A DNA stretch of 64,000 nt from JANQIO01 sp038746745 (GCA_038746745.1 JBCDKJ010000001.1:124001-188000); one strand, 5' to 3'. Positions 27,006-36,825 are shown, counted from the stretch's first letter. Program-made: numbers and translations. The notes: generated by a model from the sequence alone, not told the origin.

Positions 27006-28292
27006 ATGATTCTTAACAACAGCATTAGAACCGCTCTAACTCTCGGCACGTTACTCCTGATCGTTGCCTGCGAGACTGGCCGCGGTCGTTCTGACACCGC
27101 CGAAGCCGCGCCCGCCCCGGCTGCGGTCTCCGTAGCAGAAGTCCTCGTTCAACCCCTTACCGAGTGGGACGAGTTCACTGGACGCCTGGAAGCTCCAGAA
27201 AGCGTTGAACTACGCGCACGCATCTCTGGCCATCTGCAAACTGTCGCCTTCGAAGAGGGCGACATCGTGCAGCGCGGCGATTTGCTCTTCAAAATCGACG
27301 ATCGCAGCTTGCGCGCTGAGGTCGAGAGATTGAAGGCGGAACTCGCCGACGTGAAGAGCAAGCGCGACCTGGCTGAAACCGAATTTGATCGGGCCAGTCG
27401 CCTGGTTGCCAAGGGCGCTATATCCCGAGAACTGATGGATAACCGTGAAGCGGCCTATCGCCAGGCGGTTGCGCAGGTGCAGGCGATTAGCGCTGCCTTC
27501 GAGTACGCCCATCTGCAGCTAGACTACACTGAGGTCAGATCGCCCATCGATGGACGCGTTTCTCGCGCGTTGATCACCGAAGGAAACTACATACAGGCGG
27601 GTCAAAGCGTGTTGACGACGGTGGTCTCCACCTCAGAAATCTATGCGTATTTCGACGCTGATGAGCAAACCTATCTGAAGTACGCCCGGCTGGCGGCAAG
27701 CGGTGATCGTCCTAGCAGCCGCAGCGTTGAAAATCCGGTCTTTATGGCCCTGGCAGGCGAACAGGATTTTGTGCATCAGGGCTACATTGATTTTGTTGAT
27801 AACGCAGTGAATCCGGCTACGGGCACGATTCGCGCCAGAGCGGTGTTTCCAAACGAAGATGGTCTGCTGATCCCAGGTCTTTTTGCCAGGCTGCAACTGA
27901 TCGGCAGCGCCACCTATAAAGGCGTGCTGATTGACGACAAAGCCGTGGGTACGGATCTGGATCAGAAGTACGTGCTGGTCCTGGAGCAGGATAACTCTGT
28001 CAGCTACCGCTCCGTGTCACTGGGCGAAAAAACGGCAGGGCTTCGTATTGTGAAAAGCGGCCTCAGCGCGGGTGACCGGATCGTGGTACGCGGGCTGCAC
28101 CGAGTACGCCCTGGCAGCATGGTCGCACCTGAGCAGCTTGCTATGGCCACAGACGCACAGCAGCAGACGCTCGCCAGGCTTCAACATCGCGTGGACCAGG
28201 GCAAGGCTGAACAGCAACTGGCCGATAGCGTTATTGTTGCCTCCCCGGAGAATGAGCGCAACGTGGCGGTCTTTGCCGGCTGGACGCTCTAA
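27006..28292 (+). CDS. RND efflux membrane fusion lipoprotein (MexE/AcrA-like)
   Basis: A 428-residue periplasmic adaptor. ATG 27006 is preceded by GAGG and opens a lipoprotein signal with lipobox IVAC (Cys near residue 20). Lipoyl halves (LRARISGHLQTVAFEEGDIV, split) flank a helical hairpin rich in coiled-coil residues (EVERLKAELADVKSKRDLAE), followed by the beta-barrel and membrane-proximal domains. It is first in a two-gene operon with the RND pump 29 bp downstream. No OprN/TolC-type channel gene follows, so a channel encoded elsewhere must be used. Confidence 0.93.
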   Translation: MILNNSIRTALTLGTLLLIVACETGRGRSDTAEAAPAPAAVSVAEVLVQPLTEWDEFTGRLEAPESVELRARISGHLQTVAFEEGDIVQRGDLLFKIDDRSLRAEVERLKAELADVKSKRDLAETEFDRASRLVAKGAISRELMDNREAAYRQAVAQVQAISAAFEYAHLQLDYTEVRSPIDGRVSRALITEGNYIQAGQSVLTTVVSTSEIYAYFDADEQTYLKYARLAASGDRPSSRSVENPVFMALAGEQDFVHQGYIDFVDNAVNPATGTIRARAVFPNEDGLLIPGLFARLQLIGSATYKGVLIDDKAVGTDLDQKYVLVLEQDNSVSYRSVSLGEKTAGLRIVKSGLSAGDRIVVRGLHRVRPGSMVAPEQLAMATDAQQQTLARLQHRVDQGKAEQQLADSVIVASPENERNVAVFAGWTL

Positions 28293-28321
28293 CGCTAAGG
28301 ATCAGCACAGAGGATACCGCC

Positions 28322-31300
28322 ATGTCACTTTCTCAGTTTTTCATCACCCGCCCGATCTTCGCCTCCGTGCTGTCACTGTTGTTCTTTATCGGTGGCACGA
28401 TCGCAGTCTGGCAACTCCCCATTACCGAGTACCCGGAAGTTGTCCCGCCCACCGTGGTGGTGACGGCCCAGTATCCCGGTGCAAATCCCAGAGTCATCGG
28501 CGATACCGTCGCCTCTCCGCTGGAGCAGGAAATCAACGGTGTCGACGGAATGCTGTATATGTCCTCTCAAGCTACCTCAGACGGCTTGATGACGCTAACG
28601 GTCACCTTTGCCATAGGCACAGACCCGGACGCGGCACAGGTGTTGGTGCAGAACCGCGTTGATCGCGCCCTCCCGCGCTTGCCTCAGGAAGTGCAGAGAC
28701 TCGGCGTTATTACCAACAAGTCTTCTCCCGATCTCACCATGGTGGTGCACCTCACGTCACCGGATGACAGCCGGGACATGCTGTATTTGTCCAACTATGC
28801 GCATCTGCGGGTAAAAGATGAGCTGGCTCGTATAGAGGGTGTTGGCGAGGTCAGGTTGTTTGGCGCGGGCGAATACAGCATGCGCATCTGGCTGGATCCG
28901 GACAAAGTCGCCGCCCTTAACCTCAATCCCAGTGATATCGTGGCAGCGATTCGCGAGCAGAACCGTCAGGTGGCCGCGGGCAGCCTGGGCGCCCAACCAT
29001 CCGGCGACGCTGATTTTCAGTTGCTGATTAATGTGAAGGGACGTCTCGTCACCGAGGAGGAATTTGCCGACATCATCATCAAGGTAGGTGAAAACGGCGA
29101 GATTTCCCGGCTGCGGGACGTGGCTAGAATCTCGCTGGGATCAGATTCCTACTCGCTGCGCTCACTGCTGGACAACAAACCAGCCGTCGCGCTGCCGATT
29201 TTCCAGGCCCCGGGGTCGAACGCCATCGCGATATCCGATGCGGTGCGCGTCACCATGGCGGATCTCAAGACACGCTTCCCGGAGGGCCTGGATTACTCCA
29301 TCGTGTATGACCCCACGGTCTTCGTCCGTGACTCCATTCAGGCGGTGGTGCAGACGCTGCTCGAGGCCATGCTGCTGGTTGTGCTGGTTGTCGTCTTGTT
29401 CCTGCAAACCTGGCGCGCATCGATTATTCCACTGGTCGCGGTGCCGGTATCACTGGTTGGCACCTTTGCCATCATGCATTCCTTCGGCTTTTCACTGAAC
29501 GCGCTGAGCCTCTTCGGCCTGGTGCTGGCGATTGGCATCGTAGTGGACGACGCTATCGTGGTGGTGGAAAACGTAGAGCGCAATATTGCCGATGGGCTGG
29601 CGCCACCAGAGGCTACTCAGAAGGCCATGAAAGAGGTCACTGGGCCAATTATCGCGACTACGCTAGTGCTGGCCGCCGTCTTTATCCCCACAGCGTTTAT
29701 GTCAGGGCTGACAGGGCAGTTCTACCGACAGTTTGCGCTGACCATCACTATTGCCACGGTTATCTCGGCCATCAACTCCCTGACCCTCAGTCCTGCTTTG
29801 TCGGCCCTGCTGCTAAAGCCAGAAGGTACGAAGCACGATCTTCTGACTCGCGCTATCAATGCCCTGTTTGGACGCTGGCTGTTCGCACCCTTCAATCGCG
29901 CATTCGAGCGCAGTGCCATCGCCTATGACGGTGCGATCAAGCGACTGATTCGTGTGAGCGGCATTATATTGGTGGTGTACGCGGGCATGATGGGCCTCAC
30001 CTGGTACCAGTTTGATACTACCCCGACCGGGTATGTGCCCACCCAGGACAAGCAGTACCTCGTGTCTTTCGCCCAGCTTCCCGATGCTTCCTCACTGGAT
30101 CGCACCGAGGCCGTTATCAGAGAGATGTCCAGGATTGCGCTGGAACATCCCGGCGTTGAATCAGCCGTTGCGTTCCCGGGCCTGAACATCAATGGCTTTA
30201 CCAACAGCCCCAGCAGCGGCATTGTGTTTGTGACGCTGAAGCCCTTCGAGGAACGTCAGGACGAAACATTATCTGCAGGCTTCATCGCCAATCAACTCAA
30301 TCAGCAGTTCGGCCAGATTCAGGAGGCCTTTATTGCTATCTTCCCGCCGCCACCTGTGCAGGGTCTTGGCACCATTGGTGGCTTCAAGTTGCAGATCCAG
30401 GACCGGGACAATCGTGGATACGAAGCCATCTATGAGGTGACGCAAAAAGTGATCGGCGAAGCCTGGGCCGACCCGGCGCTTACCGGCATTTTCAGCAGCT
30501 TCCAGGTAAATGTGCCGCAATTGGAAGTGGACGTTGATCGCAGCAAGGCGCGCAGCCAGGGAATATTGGTCAGCGACGTGTTTGACACGCTGCAGGCCTA
30601 CCTGGGCTCAGTCTACGTCAACGATTTCAACTTGTTTGGCCGCACCTACCAGGTCAATGTGCAGGCGGACGAAGCATTTCGTCAGGAGCCGGAGCAGGTA
30701 GCCCAGCTTCGGGTCCGCAACCGTGCCGGGGATATGGTTCCGCTGGGATCGGTGGTAAACGTTGCACAGTCTGCCGGTCCGGATCGGGTTATGCACTACA
30801 ACGGCTTTACCACAGCCGAGATCAATGCAGCCCCCTCCCCCGGGTTCAGCTCAGGGCAAGGTCGCGCCGCCATTGAGGCGATTCTTGCGCGCGAGTTGCC
30901 GCCTGGTATGACCTACGAATGGACCGAACTTACTTATCAGGAGATTCTTGCTGGTAACACGGCGCAATTGGTGTTTCCGCTGGTCGTGTTGCTGGTGTTT
31001 ATGGTGCTGGCAGCACAATATGAGAGCCTGCGCCTGCCTTTCGCGATTATCCTCATCGTGCCGATGACACTGCTGTCTGCCATGACCGGCGTTATCATCG
31101 CGCAGGGCGACAATAATATTTTCACCCAGATCGGCTTTATCGTGCTGGTGGCTCTCGCCACCAAGAATGCCATTCTCATTGTCGAATTTGCTAAAGAGTT
31201 GCAGGACCAGGGCCACAGCGCACTGGAAGCTATCCGAGAGGCGGGCCGATTGCGGCTGCGCCCGATCATGATGACCTCACTGGCGTTTATCATGGGCGTG

Positions 31301-31453
31301 CTGCCTATGGTGCTATCCACAGGAGCCGGAGCGGAAATGCGTCAAGCCATGGGCGTGGCCGTATTCTCTGGCATGATTGGGGTAACGATCTTTGGGCTGC
31401 TGCTCACCCCGGTGTTTTACTGGCTGCTACAGCGCAACAGAGATACCAGTTAA
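28322..31453 (+). CDS. HAE1-family RND multidrug efflux pump (MexF-like)
   Basis: A 1043-residue pump with the full HAE1 plan. TM1 begins FFITRPIFASVLSLL, the pore-domain segment LPITEYPEVVPPTVVV follows, and MLYMSSQATSDG and QNRVDRALPRLPQEVQRLGV lie in the first periplasmic loop. TM4 carries the proton-relay pair in GIVVDDAIVVVEN. It resembles MexF more than AcrB/MexB in the stretches I can recall. It is cotranscribed with the upstream adaptor and probably controlled by the divergent LysR protein. Substrates of related pumps include chloramphenicol, quinolones and quorum-sensing precursors; the substrate here is unknown. Confidence 0.95.
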   Translation: MSLSQFFITRPIFASVLSLLFFIGGTIAVWQLPITEYPEVVPPTVVVTAQYPGANPRVIGDTVASPLEQEINGVDGMLYMSSQATSDGLMTLTVTFAIGTDPDAAQVLVQNRVDRALPRLPQEVQRLGVITNKSSPDLTMVVHLTSPDDSRDMLYLSNYAHLRVKDELARIEGVGEVRLFGAGEYSMRIWLDPDKVAALNLNPSDIVAAIREQNRQVAAGSLGAQPSGDADFQLLINVKGRLVTEEEFADIIIKVGENGEISRLRDVARISLGSDSYSLRSLLDNKPAVALPIFQAPGSNAIAISDAVRVTMADLKTRFPEGLDYSIVYDPTVFVRDSIQAVVQTLLEAMLLVVLVVVLFLQTWRASIIPLVAVPVSLVGTFAIMHSFGFSLNALSLFGLVLAIGIVVDDAIVVVENVERNIADGLAPPEATQKAMKEVTGPIIATTLVLAAVFIPTAFMSGLTGQFYRQFALTITIATVISAINSLTLSPALSALLLKPEGTKHDLLTRAINALFGRWLFAPFNRAFERSAIAYDGAIKRLIRVSGIILVVYAGMMGLTWYQFDTTPTGYVPTQDKQYLVSFAQLPDASSLDRTEAVIREMSRIALEHPGVESAVAFPGLNINGFTNSPSSGIVFVTLKPFEERQDETLSAGFIANQLNQQFGQIQEAFIAIFPPPPVQGLGTIGGFKLQIQDRDNRGYEAIYEVTQKVIGEAWADPALTGIFSSFQVNVPQLEVDVDRSKARSQGILVSDVFDTLQAYLGSVYVNDFNLFGRTYQVNVQADEAFRQEPEQVAQLRVRNRAGDMVPLGSVVNVAQSAGPDRVMHYNGFTTAEINAAPSPGFSSGQGRAAIEAILARELPPGMTYEWTELTYQEILAGNTAQLVFPLVVLLVFMVLAAQYESLRLPFAIILIVPMTLLSAMTGVIIAQGDNNIFTQIGFIVLVALATKNAILIVEFAKELQDQGHSALEAIREAGRLRLRPIMMTSLAFIMGVLPMVLSTGAGAEMRQAMGVAVFSGMIGVTIFGLLLTPVFYWLLQRNRDTS

Positions 31454-31457
31454 GGGC

Positions 31458-31482
31458 CTGTGGGGGGCAAAGCCCCCCACAG
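31458..31482. terminator. Bidirectional hairpin between convergent genes
   Basis: A perfect 11-bp GC-rich stem (CTGTGGGGGGC, loop AAA, GCCCCCCACAG) lies 4 bp after the pump stop and 12 bp after the receptor stop on the other strand. There is no T-tract, so it may act as a block or an mRNA stabiliser rather than a classical terminator. Confidence 0.7.
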
Positions 31483-31494
31483 TCACGTCTGCAT

Positions 31495-33861
31495 TTAAAA
31501 CCTCGCCGTTGCTCGCACGCCCCAGATAGCGGGTCGTCCCGGCACAACGGAAACAACGGGGCCAGGTCTACGGTTAGTGAAGTACTCTTCGTCCAGCACG
31601 TTCTCCCCATAGAGCTCCAATTGGTACCGGTCTGAAGCGAGCCCGGCACGGAGATTAAACAACTCATAGCCAGGCTGACGCTCAGTTGGATTGTTATCGT
31701 TGCGTCCTTCCTGGTCACTGCGATAGGTGTATTCAGCGCGCAGATAGGCATCAATACTTGAAGGCAACTGCCACCGATACTCTCCCGTCGCGCTGAAATT
31801 TACGGCGGGCGCAAAAGGAAGCTCGTTGCCAGTAATGTCACCTTCGGGGGAATCGGCGAAGTCGGTGAATTCACTCTCCAAAAGACCCAGGTTTAGATTG
31901 AAGGTGAGACCGTCGATTGGCGTTATGCTGGCTTCCAATTCAGTGCCATAGATTTCCGCAGCCGCGCCATTTGCCGTCAGTGTCTGCAGATTCGCTGGCG
32001 GCAGGAAGAACACGGACTGTATGTCCTCGTATTCCATGAAGAACACGCTGGCCCGCCCAGCAAATTTGCCATCCCATAGAGTCACGTTAGCGCCAAACTC
32101 ATAGTTCCAGGCGGTTTCCGGTCCGTACTCTGAGGTGATTCCGTCCTGGGGATTGAGATCTGTAAACGCCCTGTCGGCACCTCCAGGCCTATAACCTTTG
32201 GCCACACTGGCATATAGCAGCGCATTTCCACCCAGGTCATGGGACAGCGTGAAACTGGGCGTAAACTCGTCACTGGAGCCAGGAAAGCGATCGCCATTAT
32301 TTGTCACCAGTTCGTAGTCGTCCCAGCTATAGCGGCCCCCTAGAGTCAGCGTGGTGCCCGTCAAAAAACCGAACTCCACACTGGCAAATACGGCGGTATT
32401 TTCAGCCTGTCCACTGGACTCATCACGCAGCAGTTCACGGATTGGGTCACTGGGAGTTCCCAGGGCCGCCAGGAAGGAGCCCGTGTCGTCGGTTTCGGCG
32501 TAGTTGGCCCCTATCAGCCATCGGAGTGCAGCGGTGGGATTATTCGATTGGATGCGCAGTTCCTGGGAGATATTTTCGCTGGTACTGATGGATGCGCCAA
32601 AGCTCGCAAAGAGACCACCACCAAGGTCCAGCGTTTCGTCGGCCTCAAATTCGTTGTAAGCCGTAATTGAAATCACATCAAAGGCGGGGGCGTTGTACTC
32701 AATGCGCATTGAGTAGAGCTCGCTGTCGACGCTGTTTTCGACATCAAGTAGGGATGCAACCTCATAGTCGCCATTGTCAAAGTCTGGTTCACTAATGCCC
32801 TGCAGGTTGTCGTAGAACACCTCGTTCTGCATGGCTGCAATATCAATAGTGAGCTCATCAATCGGCATCAGCCGCAGTGCCAGGCGTCCGCCTCTACCAC
32901 CGCTGCCAAGGTCGTTGCCGGTCGTTGTGTTCTCAATGAATCCACCAGTTTCGCGATCCAGAGCCGAGGCCTGCAGAAATACCCTGTCGCTGATGGGGAT
33001 ATTTATGTGTCCCTCGACAGCGTGGGTGTCAAAGCGTTCTACGCCTGCCGTGACGCGCGCACTAAACGTATCGTGGGGTTTGCGGCTAACGTAGTTGATG
33101 GCGCCGCCGATGGTGTTTCTGCCGAATAGCGTGCCCTGTGGGCCGCGCAGCACCTCTACTCTTTCGAGATCCAGCAGGGCCAGATCGTTCTGTCGCAGAC
33201 TGCCCGTGGGGTTAAGGATGATTTCATCGACATAGATGCCGACTGATGTTCCGGTGCCTGAACCGACATTGCCTCCACCCACGCCGCGGATAGTAAACAG
33301 GGTGCGGCTGGGGCCACCGTTGTTTTGGAAGCTGACGTTGGGAGTGCGCAGCGCGATATCTTCAAAGTTGACGAAGTTTGAGCGCTGTATTTCGTCAGAG
33401 TCAAACACAGTCAGACTCAGAGGCGCATCTTCCAGGCGCGTTTTGCGCTTCAGCGCGGTGACAAACACCTCTTCAATCTGTCCGGCAGGATTAGATGCGG
33501 ACGGCAGGGGCACAGCGTTAGCCGGTAGCGCCTGAATAACCCATCCGCCAGTGGCGTTCTTTGAGGCTACCAGCCCTGTGCTTTGTAGCATCGAGGACAG
33601 CGCTTCTTCGATTGTCAGCGTGCCGATGGTAGCCGCGCTGGTCTTGTCGTTGACCAGCGAGTCCGATGCGATAATGACTGCGCCGTAGGCGCTACCCAGT
33701 TGAACCAGCGCGTCCGTCAGGGGCTGCGCCGGTATTTCAATAGACTGGGGTTTTGGCTCCTGTGCAATTGCCAATGCGGGGGAAAGGGAAAACGAGAGCA
33801 GCATTAGTAGTGCCCACAGGCATGGTTTTCGTGCGAATTGCGCGTGCGTCTTGCGGTACAA
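31495..33861 (-). CDS. TonB-dependent receptor with N-terminal STN signalling domain
   Basis: A receptor of about 788 residues. TTG 33861 is chosen because AGGAG lies 8 bp upstream and a signal peptide follows directly (CLWALLMLLSFSLSPALAIA); the frame extends to another TTG at 33936 without support. The STN domain (about 35-90: SIEIPAQPLTDALVQLG) is the part that contacts FecR. Next come a TonB box-like EEVFVTALKRK, a plug (GPQGTLFGRNTIGGAINYVS) and a barrel ending in GVRATARF. With the FecR and sigma genes directly upstream on the same strand, it forms a FecI-FecR-FecA-type trans-envelope circuit. The ligand is unknown and need not be iron. Confidence 0.92.
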   Translation of the reverse strand: MYRKTHAQFARKPCLWALLMLLSFSLSPALAIAQEPKPQSIEIPAQPLTDALVQLGSAYGAVIIASDSLVNDKTSAATIGTLTIEEALSSMLQSTGLVASKNATGGWVIQALPANAVPLPSASNPAGQIEEVFVTALKRKTRLEDAPLSLTVFDSDEIQRSNFVNFEDIALRTPNVSFQNNGGPSRTLFTIRGVGGGNVGSGTGTSVGIYVDEIILNPTGSLRQNDLALLDLERVEVLRGPQGTLFGRNTIGGAINYVSRKPHDTFSARVTAGVERFDTHAVEGHINIPISDRVFLQASALDRETGGFIENTTTGNDLGSGGRGGRLALRLMPIDELTIDIAAMQNEVFYDNLQGISEPDFDNGDYEVASLLDVENSVDSELYSMRIEYNAPAFDVISITAYNEFEADETLDLGGGLFASFGASISTSENISQELRIQSNNPTAALRWLIGANYAETDDTGSFLAALGTPSDPIRELLRDESSGQAENTAVFASVEFGFLTGTTLTLGGRYSWDDYELVTNNGDRFPGSSDEFTPSFTLSHDLGGNALLYASVAKGYRPGGADRAFTDLNPQDGITSEYGPETAWNYEFGANVTLWDGKFAGRASVFFMEYEDIQSVFFLPPANLQTLTANGAAAEIYGTELEASITPIDGLTFNLNLGLLESEFTDFADSPEGDITGNELPFAPAVNFSATGEYRWQLPSSIDAYLRAEYTYRSDQEGRNDNNPTERQPGYELFNLRAGLASDRYQLELYGENVLDEEYFTNRRPGPVVSVVPGRPAIWGVRATARF

Positions 33862-34076
33862 AATCTTCACTCCTGGATGCGAATGATTGACGTTTGCTTT
33901 TAGAGACGCACGAGTAACTAAAAACGCCACCTGCAAAAAGAAAAATATGCACTGTGCCTGATTGAAAGAAATATGCTGTAAGCAAAGAGTGGTTGTGGTG
34001 CGCAGAGATACCCATTGCTATGCGCTGATGCAGACGAAACGAGCCGGCTGCGCCCCGCCCGCCGCGCCAGCGGATA

Positions 34077-35060
34077 TTACTCAGCGAACAGCAGGATTTC
34101 GCTGGTCGAAGAGCGGTCTATACGAAGCGGGAACGCGTCTTCGAGGGTGGCGAGCATCGTCTCTATATCATCGCCCCGAAAGGTGGCCGTAATCCGCAGC
34201 GTCTCCAGCGATGGTGATGCCAGCGCAATCGTGGTCGCTGAGTAGCGATTGGCATCGTCAATGACCTCACGCAGGGTCGCGCCACGATACACCAGACGTT
34301 CATCGCGCCAGGCGCCTATCTGATCCAGAGGCAACGCCTCGATATTTCCCAGTGAACCCTGCCAGCTGGATATGCCCTGCCCCGGCGTTAACGTGACATC
34401 CGGCGCGGCAGACTCTGAACGCAACACCTGTACCTGCCCATCCGAGACCGCCAGACGCACACCTTGTCGCCGACGGCGTACCTCGAAGGCGGTGCCAACA
34501 GCCTTGAACGCCAGCCCATCAACAAACACCAGCAGGGGCCGATCTGGTTCATGCGCGACATCCACAAACAGCTCGCCGCGCAACAGATAAAGGCGACGTT
34601 CTGTGCTTGTCATTTCTGCTTGAACTTCTGATGCCGCGCCCAGTGACAAGCTGCTCCCGTCAGCCAGCGTTACCGTGTCAATCTGGCCTTTATTGGTCCG
34701 GTAAATTACCGAATCCGGGGTCGAGACTAGCGACAGCTTGCCCGCGCCAAACGCCAGACCTAAAAGCAGCATCAAAGAGAGCGCCACGCCAGCACCAGTC
34801 CCATGACCACCGGTGAGCCTGTTCCAATGTTCACGGCTGCTCGTCTTAAACAGGTACGGGTTCAGTGCCTGAAACTGATCGCTGTCTATGTAACCCAGGG
34901 ACTGCCAGCGAGTCTCAGCCTGATCAAACGCATCTCTGTGAGCAGGGTCCTGTGTTACCCAGCGATGAAAAGACGCACGTTCGCTGATTGAGACCGCATC
35001 GTCATCCAGTCGCGCTCGCCATTCATGGGCCTGCCGGCGAATGTTTTCGAGGTCTGACAA
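34077..35060 (-). CDS. FecR-family anti-sigma / signal transducer
   Basis: A FecR protein of about 327 residues. A cytoplasmic DUF4880 sigma-binding region (RRQAHEWRARL to FDQAETRW) comes first, then one membrane helix (VALSLMLLLGLAFGAGKL), the periplasmic FecR domain (VTLADGSSLSLGAAS, LRGELFVDVAHEPDRP, VGTAFEVRR) and a C-terminal DUF4974-like domain (LVYRGATLREVIDDANRY). I start it at TTG 35060, 4 bp after the sigma-factor stop and with GGAG inside that gene; a longer frame to 35126 would overlap it. It relays the receptor signal to the sigma factor. Confidence 0.92.
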   Translation of the reverse strand: MSDLENIRRQAHEWRARLDDDAVSISERASFHRWVTQDPAHRDAFDQAETRWQSLGYIDSDQFQALNPYLFKTSSREHWNRLTGGHGTGAGVALSLMLLLGLAFGAGKLSLVSTPDSVIYRTNKGQIDTVTLADGSSLSLGAASEVQAEMTSTERRLYLLRGELFVDVAHEPDRPLLVFVDGLAFKAVGTAFEVRRRRQGVRLAVSDGQVQVLRSESAAPDVTLTPGQGISSWQGSLGNIEALPLDQIGAWRDERLVYRGATLREVIDDANRYSATTIALASPSLETLRITATFRGDDIETMLATLEDAFPLRIDRSSTSEILLFAE

Positions 35061-35064
35061 TGCG

Positions 35065-35592
35065 TTAAGACTCCGCTTTGTTTTGCATAGCCTGGTCCAG
35101 CACCGTGTCGATCTCCATGGTGGCACGCGCTATATGCTTGGTAACCGCAGTGCGTCCGATACCCAATTGTCGGCCAATGGCTGTGTAGCTCATGCCTTCA
35201 AACCGGTGCAAAACGAAGGCACGACGACGACGCAATGGCATGCCCGCTAATGCCTGCGAGACCAAGAACAATTCCTGCTCTGTTTCTATGACGCGCTCAG
35301 GGCTGGAATGGACACCCTCTGCCTCAGGTTTTTTCGCGTCCTGGTCGGTTTTGTATTTATGCCGGACATTCTCAGCCCGCAATCCCGAGACCACCAGATT
35401 GCTCGCAGTCCGCCAGAGGAAGGCTTTGGGGTTATCGATGTCTTCCAGGTGACCACGATCGTGAAGCTTCAAAAAAGCATGCTGTGCCACATCTTCAGGC
35501 TCTGGCGGGCCAGCGCCAAAGCGCGCGTAAAGGAACCGAACCAGATCGTCGTATTCCTCGTTGAAGAGTGTTTCCAGTTCACCTGCTGCCAT
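35065..35592 (-). CDS. FecI-type ECF sigma factor
   Basis: An extracytoplasmic-function sigma factor of about 175 residues. Region 2 spans about 10-75 (LFNEEYDDLVRFLYARF, PEDVAQHAFLKL, NPKAFLWRTASNLV) and region 4 about 110-165 (ALAGMPLRRRRAFVLHRFEG, then YTAIGRQLGIGRTAVTKHI). ATG 35592 follows AAGGTGG; an in-frame GTG at 35607 is an alternative. It is the first gene of the sigma - FecR - receptor unit and should direct transcription of the receptor once released by FecR. Confidence 0.93.
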   Translation of the reverse strand: MAAGELETLFNEEYDDLVRFLYARFGAGPPEPEDVAQHAFLKLHDRGHLEDIDNPKAFLWRTASNLVVSGLRAENVRHKYKTDQDAKKPEAEGVHSSPERVIETEQELFLVSQALAGMPLRRRRAFVLHRFEGMSYTAIGRQLGIGRTAVTKHIARATMEIDTVLDQAMQNKAES

Positions 35593-35624
35593 TGAGGCTG
35601 GTACCACCTTCGCGCGTAGTTAGT

Positions 35625-35676
35625 AGGAGTAGTTGCTAGGAGTAGTTGCTCGGAGTAGTTGCTCGGAGTAGTTGCT
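35625..35676. repeat. Tandem 13-bp repeat, 4 copies
   Basis: Four nearly identical 13-bp units ([A/C]GGAGTAGTTGCT) lie 33 bp upstream of the sigma-factor ATG, in its promoter region. This is the most regular array in the window. A small perfect hairpin (TGGCCTT-TCGC-AAGGCCA) lies further upstream at 35756-35773. The rest of the roughly 275-bp gap shows a pyrimidine-rich stretch at 35710-35745 and nothing else I can name. Confidence 0.9.
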
Positions 35677-35867
35677 CTGATGATACAGCCCCTGCGTGCC
35701 CAGCGCAGTCGCTTTTCCTTTTCCTTTTTTATCCTCTCCTTGTGTCGTTTTGGCGTGGCCTTTCGCAAGGCCAGGAAGCGTTCTTACGCGTTGAACTGCT
35801 GGCGTCTCTGCGGGTCCGATCTATGTCGGTGGTCGCTGTGGCTACCTAGCCAGGATTACGCATTGCA

Positions 35868-36695
35868 ATGTCAGCGACCGTGCCAACCGCTATGTCGGAG
35901 TTTGTCACTGTCCCGGTGGGATCAGGCGGATACGAACGTCTGCTGATTGCCCTCGCTTGCAGTATTGCCTTGCATGTCATTCTGCTGACGCAGTTCAACC
36001 CCCTGCAGTTTAAGCCAGCGCCTGCAACGAGTGCCCGTATAGCCTCAATTCTTGAACTCACACTGAACGAGCAAATCCCCGAATCTGAAGCGATTGTCGA
36101 GAACCCGCGAGTGGTGCAGGAGATCCCCGCGGCGGCCTCTACTCCCGCCGCCTCTGCATCCACGGATGAATCCACAGATGATTTGTCTGATCTAATCGAG
36201 ATTAGCCCTGCAAACGAATCGGTCGGAATTCCAGCAAAGCGCGGCACCAACACGTTTACTCCGCCCAAATTGATCACCACCCTCCCCGCTGACAGCTATT
36301 CACCGCCAGGACTCAGGTACGACTGCAACGCGCAGGATGCAAAAACCGAGATACGTCGCTGTGCATCGGAGGAGCGTGAACTTGACAGAGCCCTGAGCAC
36401 AGGCCGATTTTATGGCTCGTTCAAGCGCGCTCTTGCGCGCCTGACGCCAAAGACCACGCTGCACAAGGACCTGCTTCGTATCGATGCGCTGCTGGACGAG
36501 CACCGTACGCTGGAGGCGATGGCAGAATCGGGCGATATAGACCCTGAAGTTGTGCGCGAAAGCCAAAAGCGACTGACCGAAGAGATAGACCGAATCGACA
36601 ATAAGTACGCGACCTTTGACTTGTTTGAGACCATCGCTGCAGGAGGTCTTGTGGCCAAGGAGGTGGTAAGGATTATTGCTGAGAAAACCGAGTAA
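35868..36695 (+). CDS. TonB-like SxxxH membrane-anchored protein without TonB C-terminus
   Basis: A 275-residue protein (possibly from ATG 35892). One N-terminal membrane helix contains S32-IAL-H36, matching the SxxxH signature through which TonB contacts ExbB/ExbD. A Pro/Ala/Ser-rich periplasmic linker follows (about 50-125), then a helical C-terminal domain (about 140-270, for example LTPKTTLHKDLLRIDALLDE). That domain does not look like the TonB C-terminal fold. It is divergent from the FecI-FecR-receptor set. A TonB-like energy transducer with a replaced output domain is one reading; an unrelated bitopic protein is the alternative. No ExbBD genes are nearby. Confidence 0.62.
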   Translation: MSATVPTAMSEFVTVPVGSGGYERLLIALACSIALHVILLTQFNPLQFKPAPATSARIASILELTLNEQIPESEAIVENPRVVQEIPAAASTPAASASTDESTDDLSDLIEISPANESVGIPAKRGTNTFTPPKLITTLPADSYSPPGLRYDCNAQDAKTEIRRCASEERELDRALSTGRFYGSFKRALARLTPKTTLHKDLLRIDALLDEHRTLEAMAESGDIDPEVVRESQKRLTEEIDRIDNKYATFDLFETIAAGGLVAKEVVRIIAEKTE

Positions 36696-36825
36696 GCGCG
36701 GTCTCAGATCATACTGATCCAGATGAGGGCGGCATCATACGCTAAGCCGAGATAAAACAAGAATCTGGAATAAAAAAACTGTCTAAGCAGTGTTTCCAGT
36801 GCCGGGACGCGGCTGAGAGCTGACG

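Noticed and set aside
31495..35592. Classical ferric-citrate (fec) uptake system
   Set aside because: Sigma, FecR and STN receptor are present, but no ferric-citrate permease genes follow and the receptor sequence gives no ligand, so only the signalling logic is claimed.
35469..35768. Minus-strand frame of 99 codons over the 13-bp repeats
   Set aside because: Overlaps the sigma-factor gene in another frame, and its middle is repeat translation.
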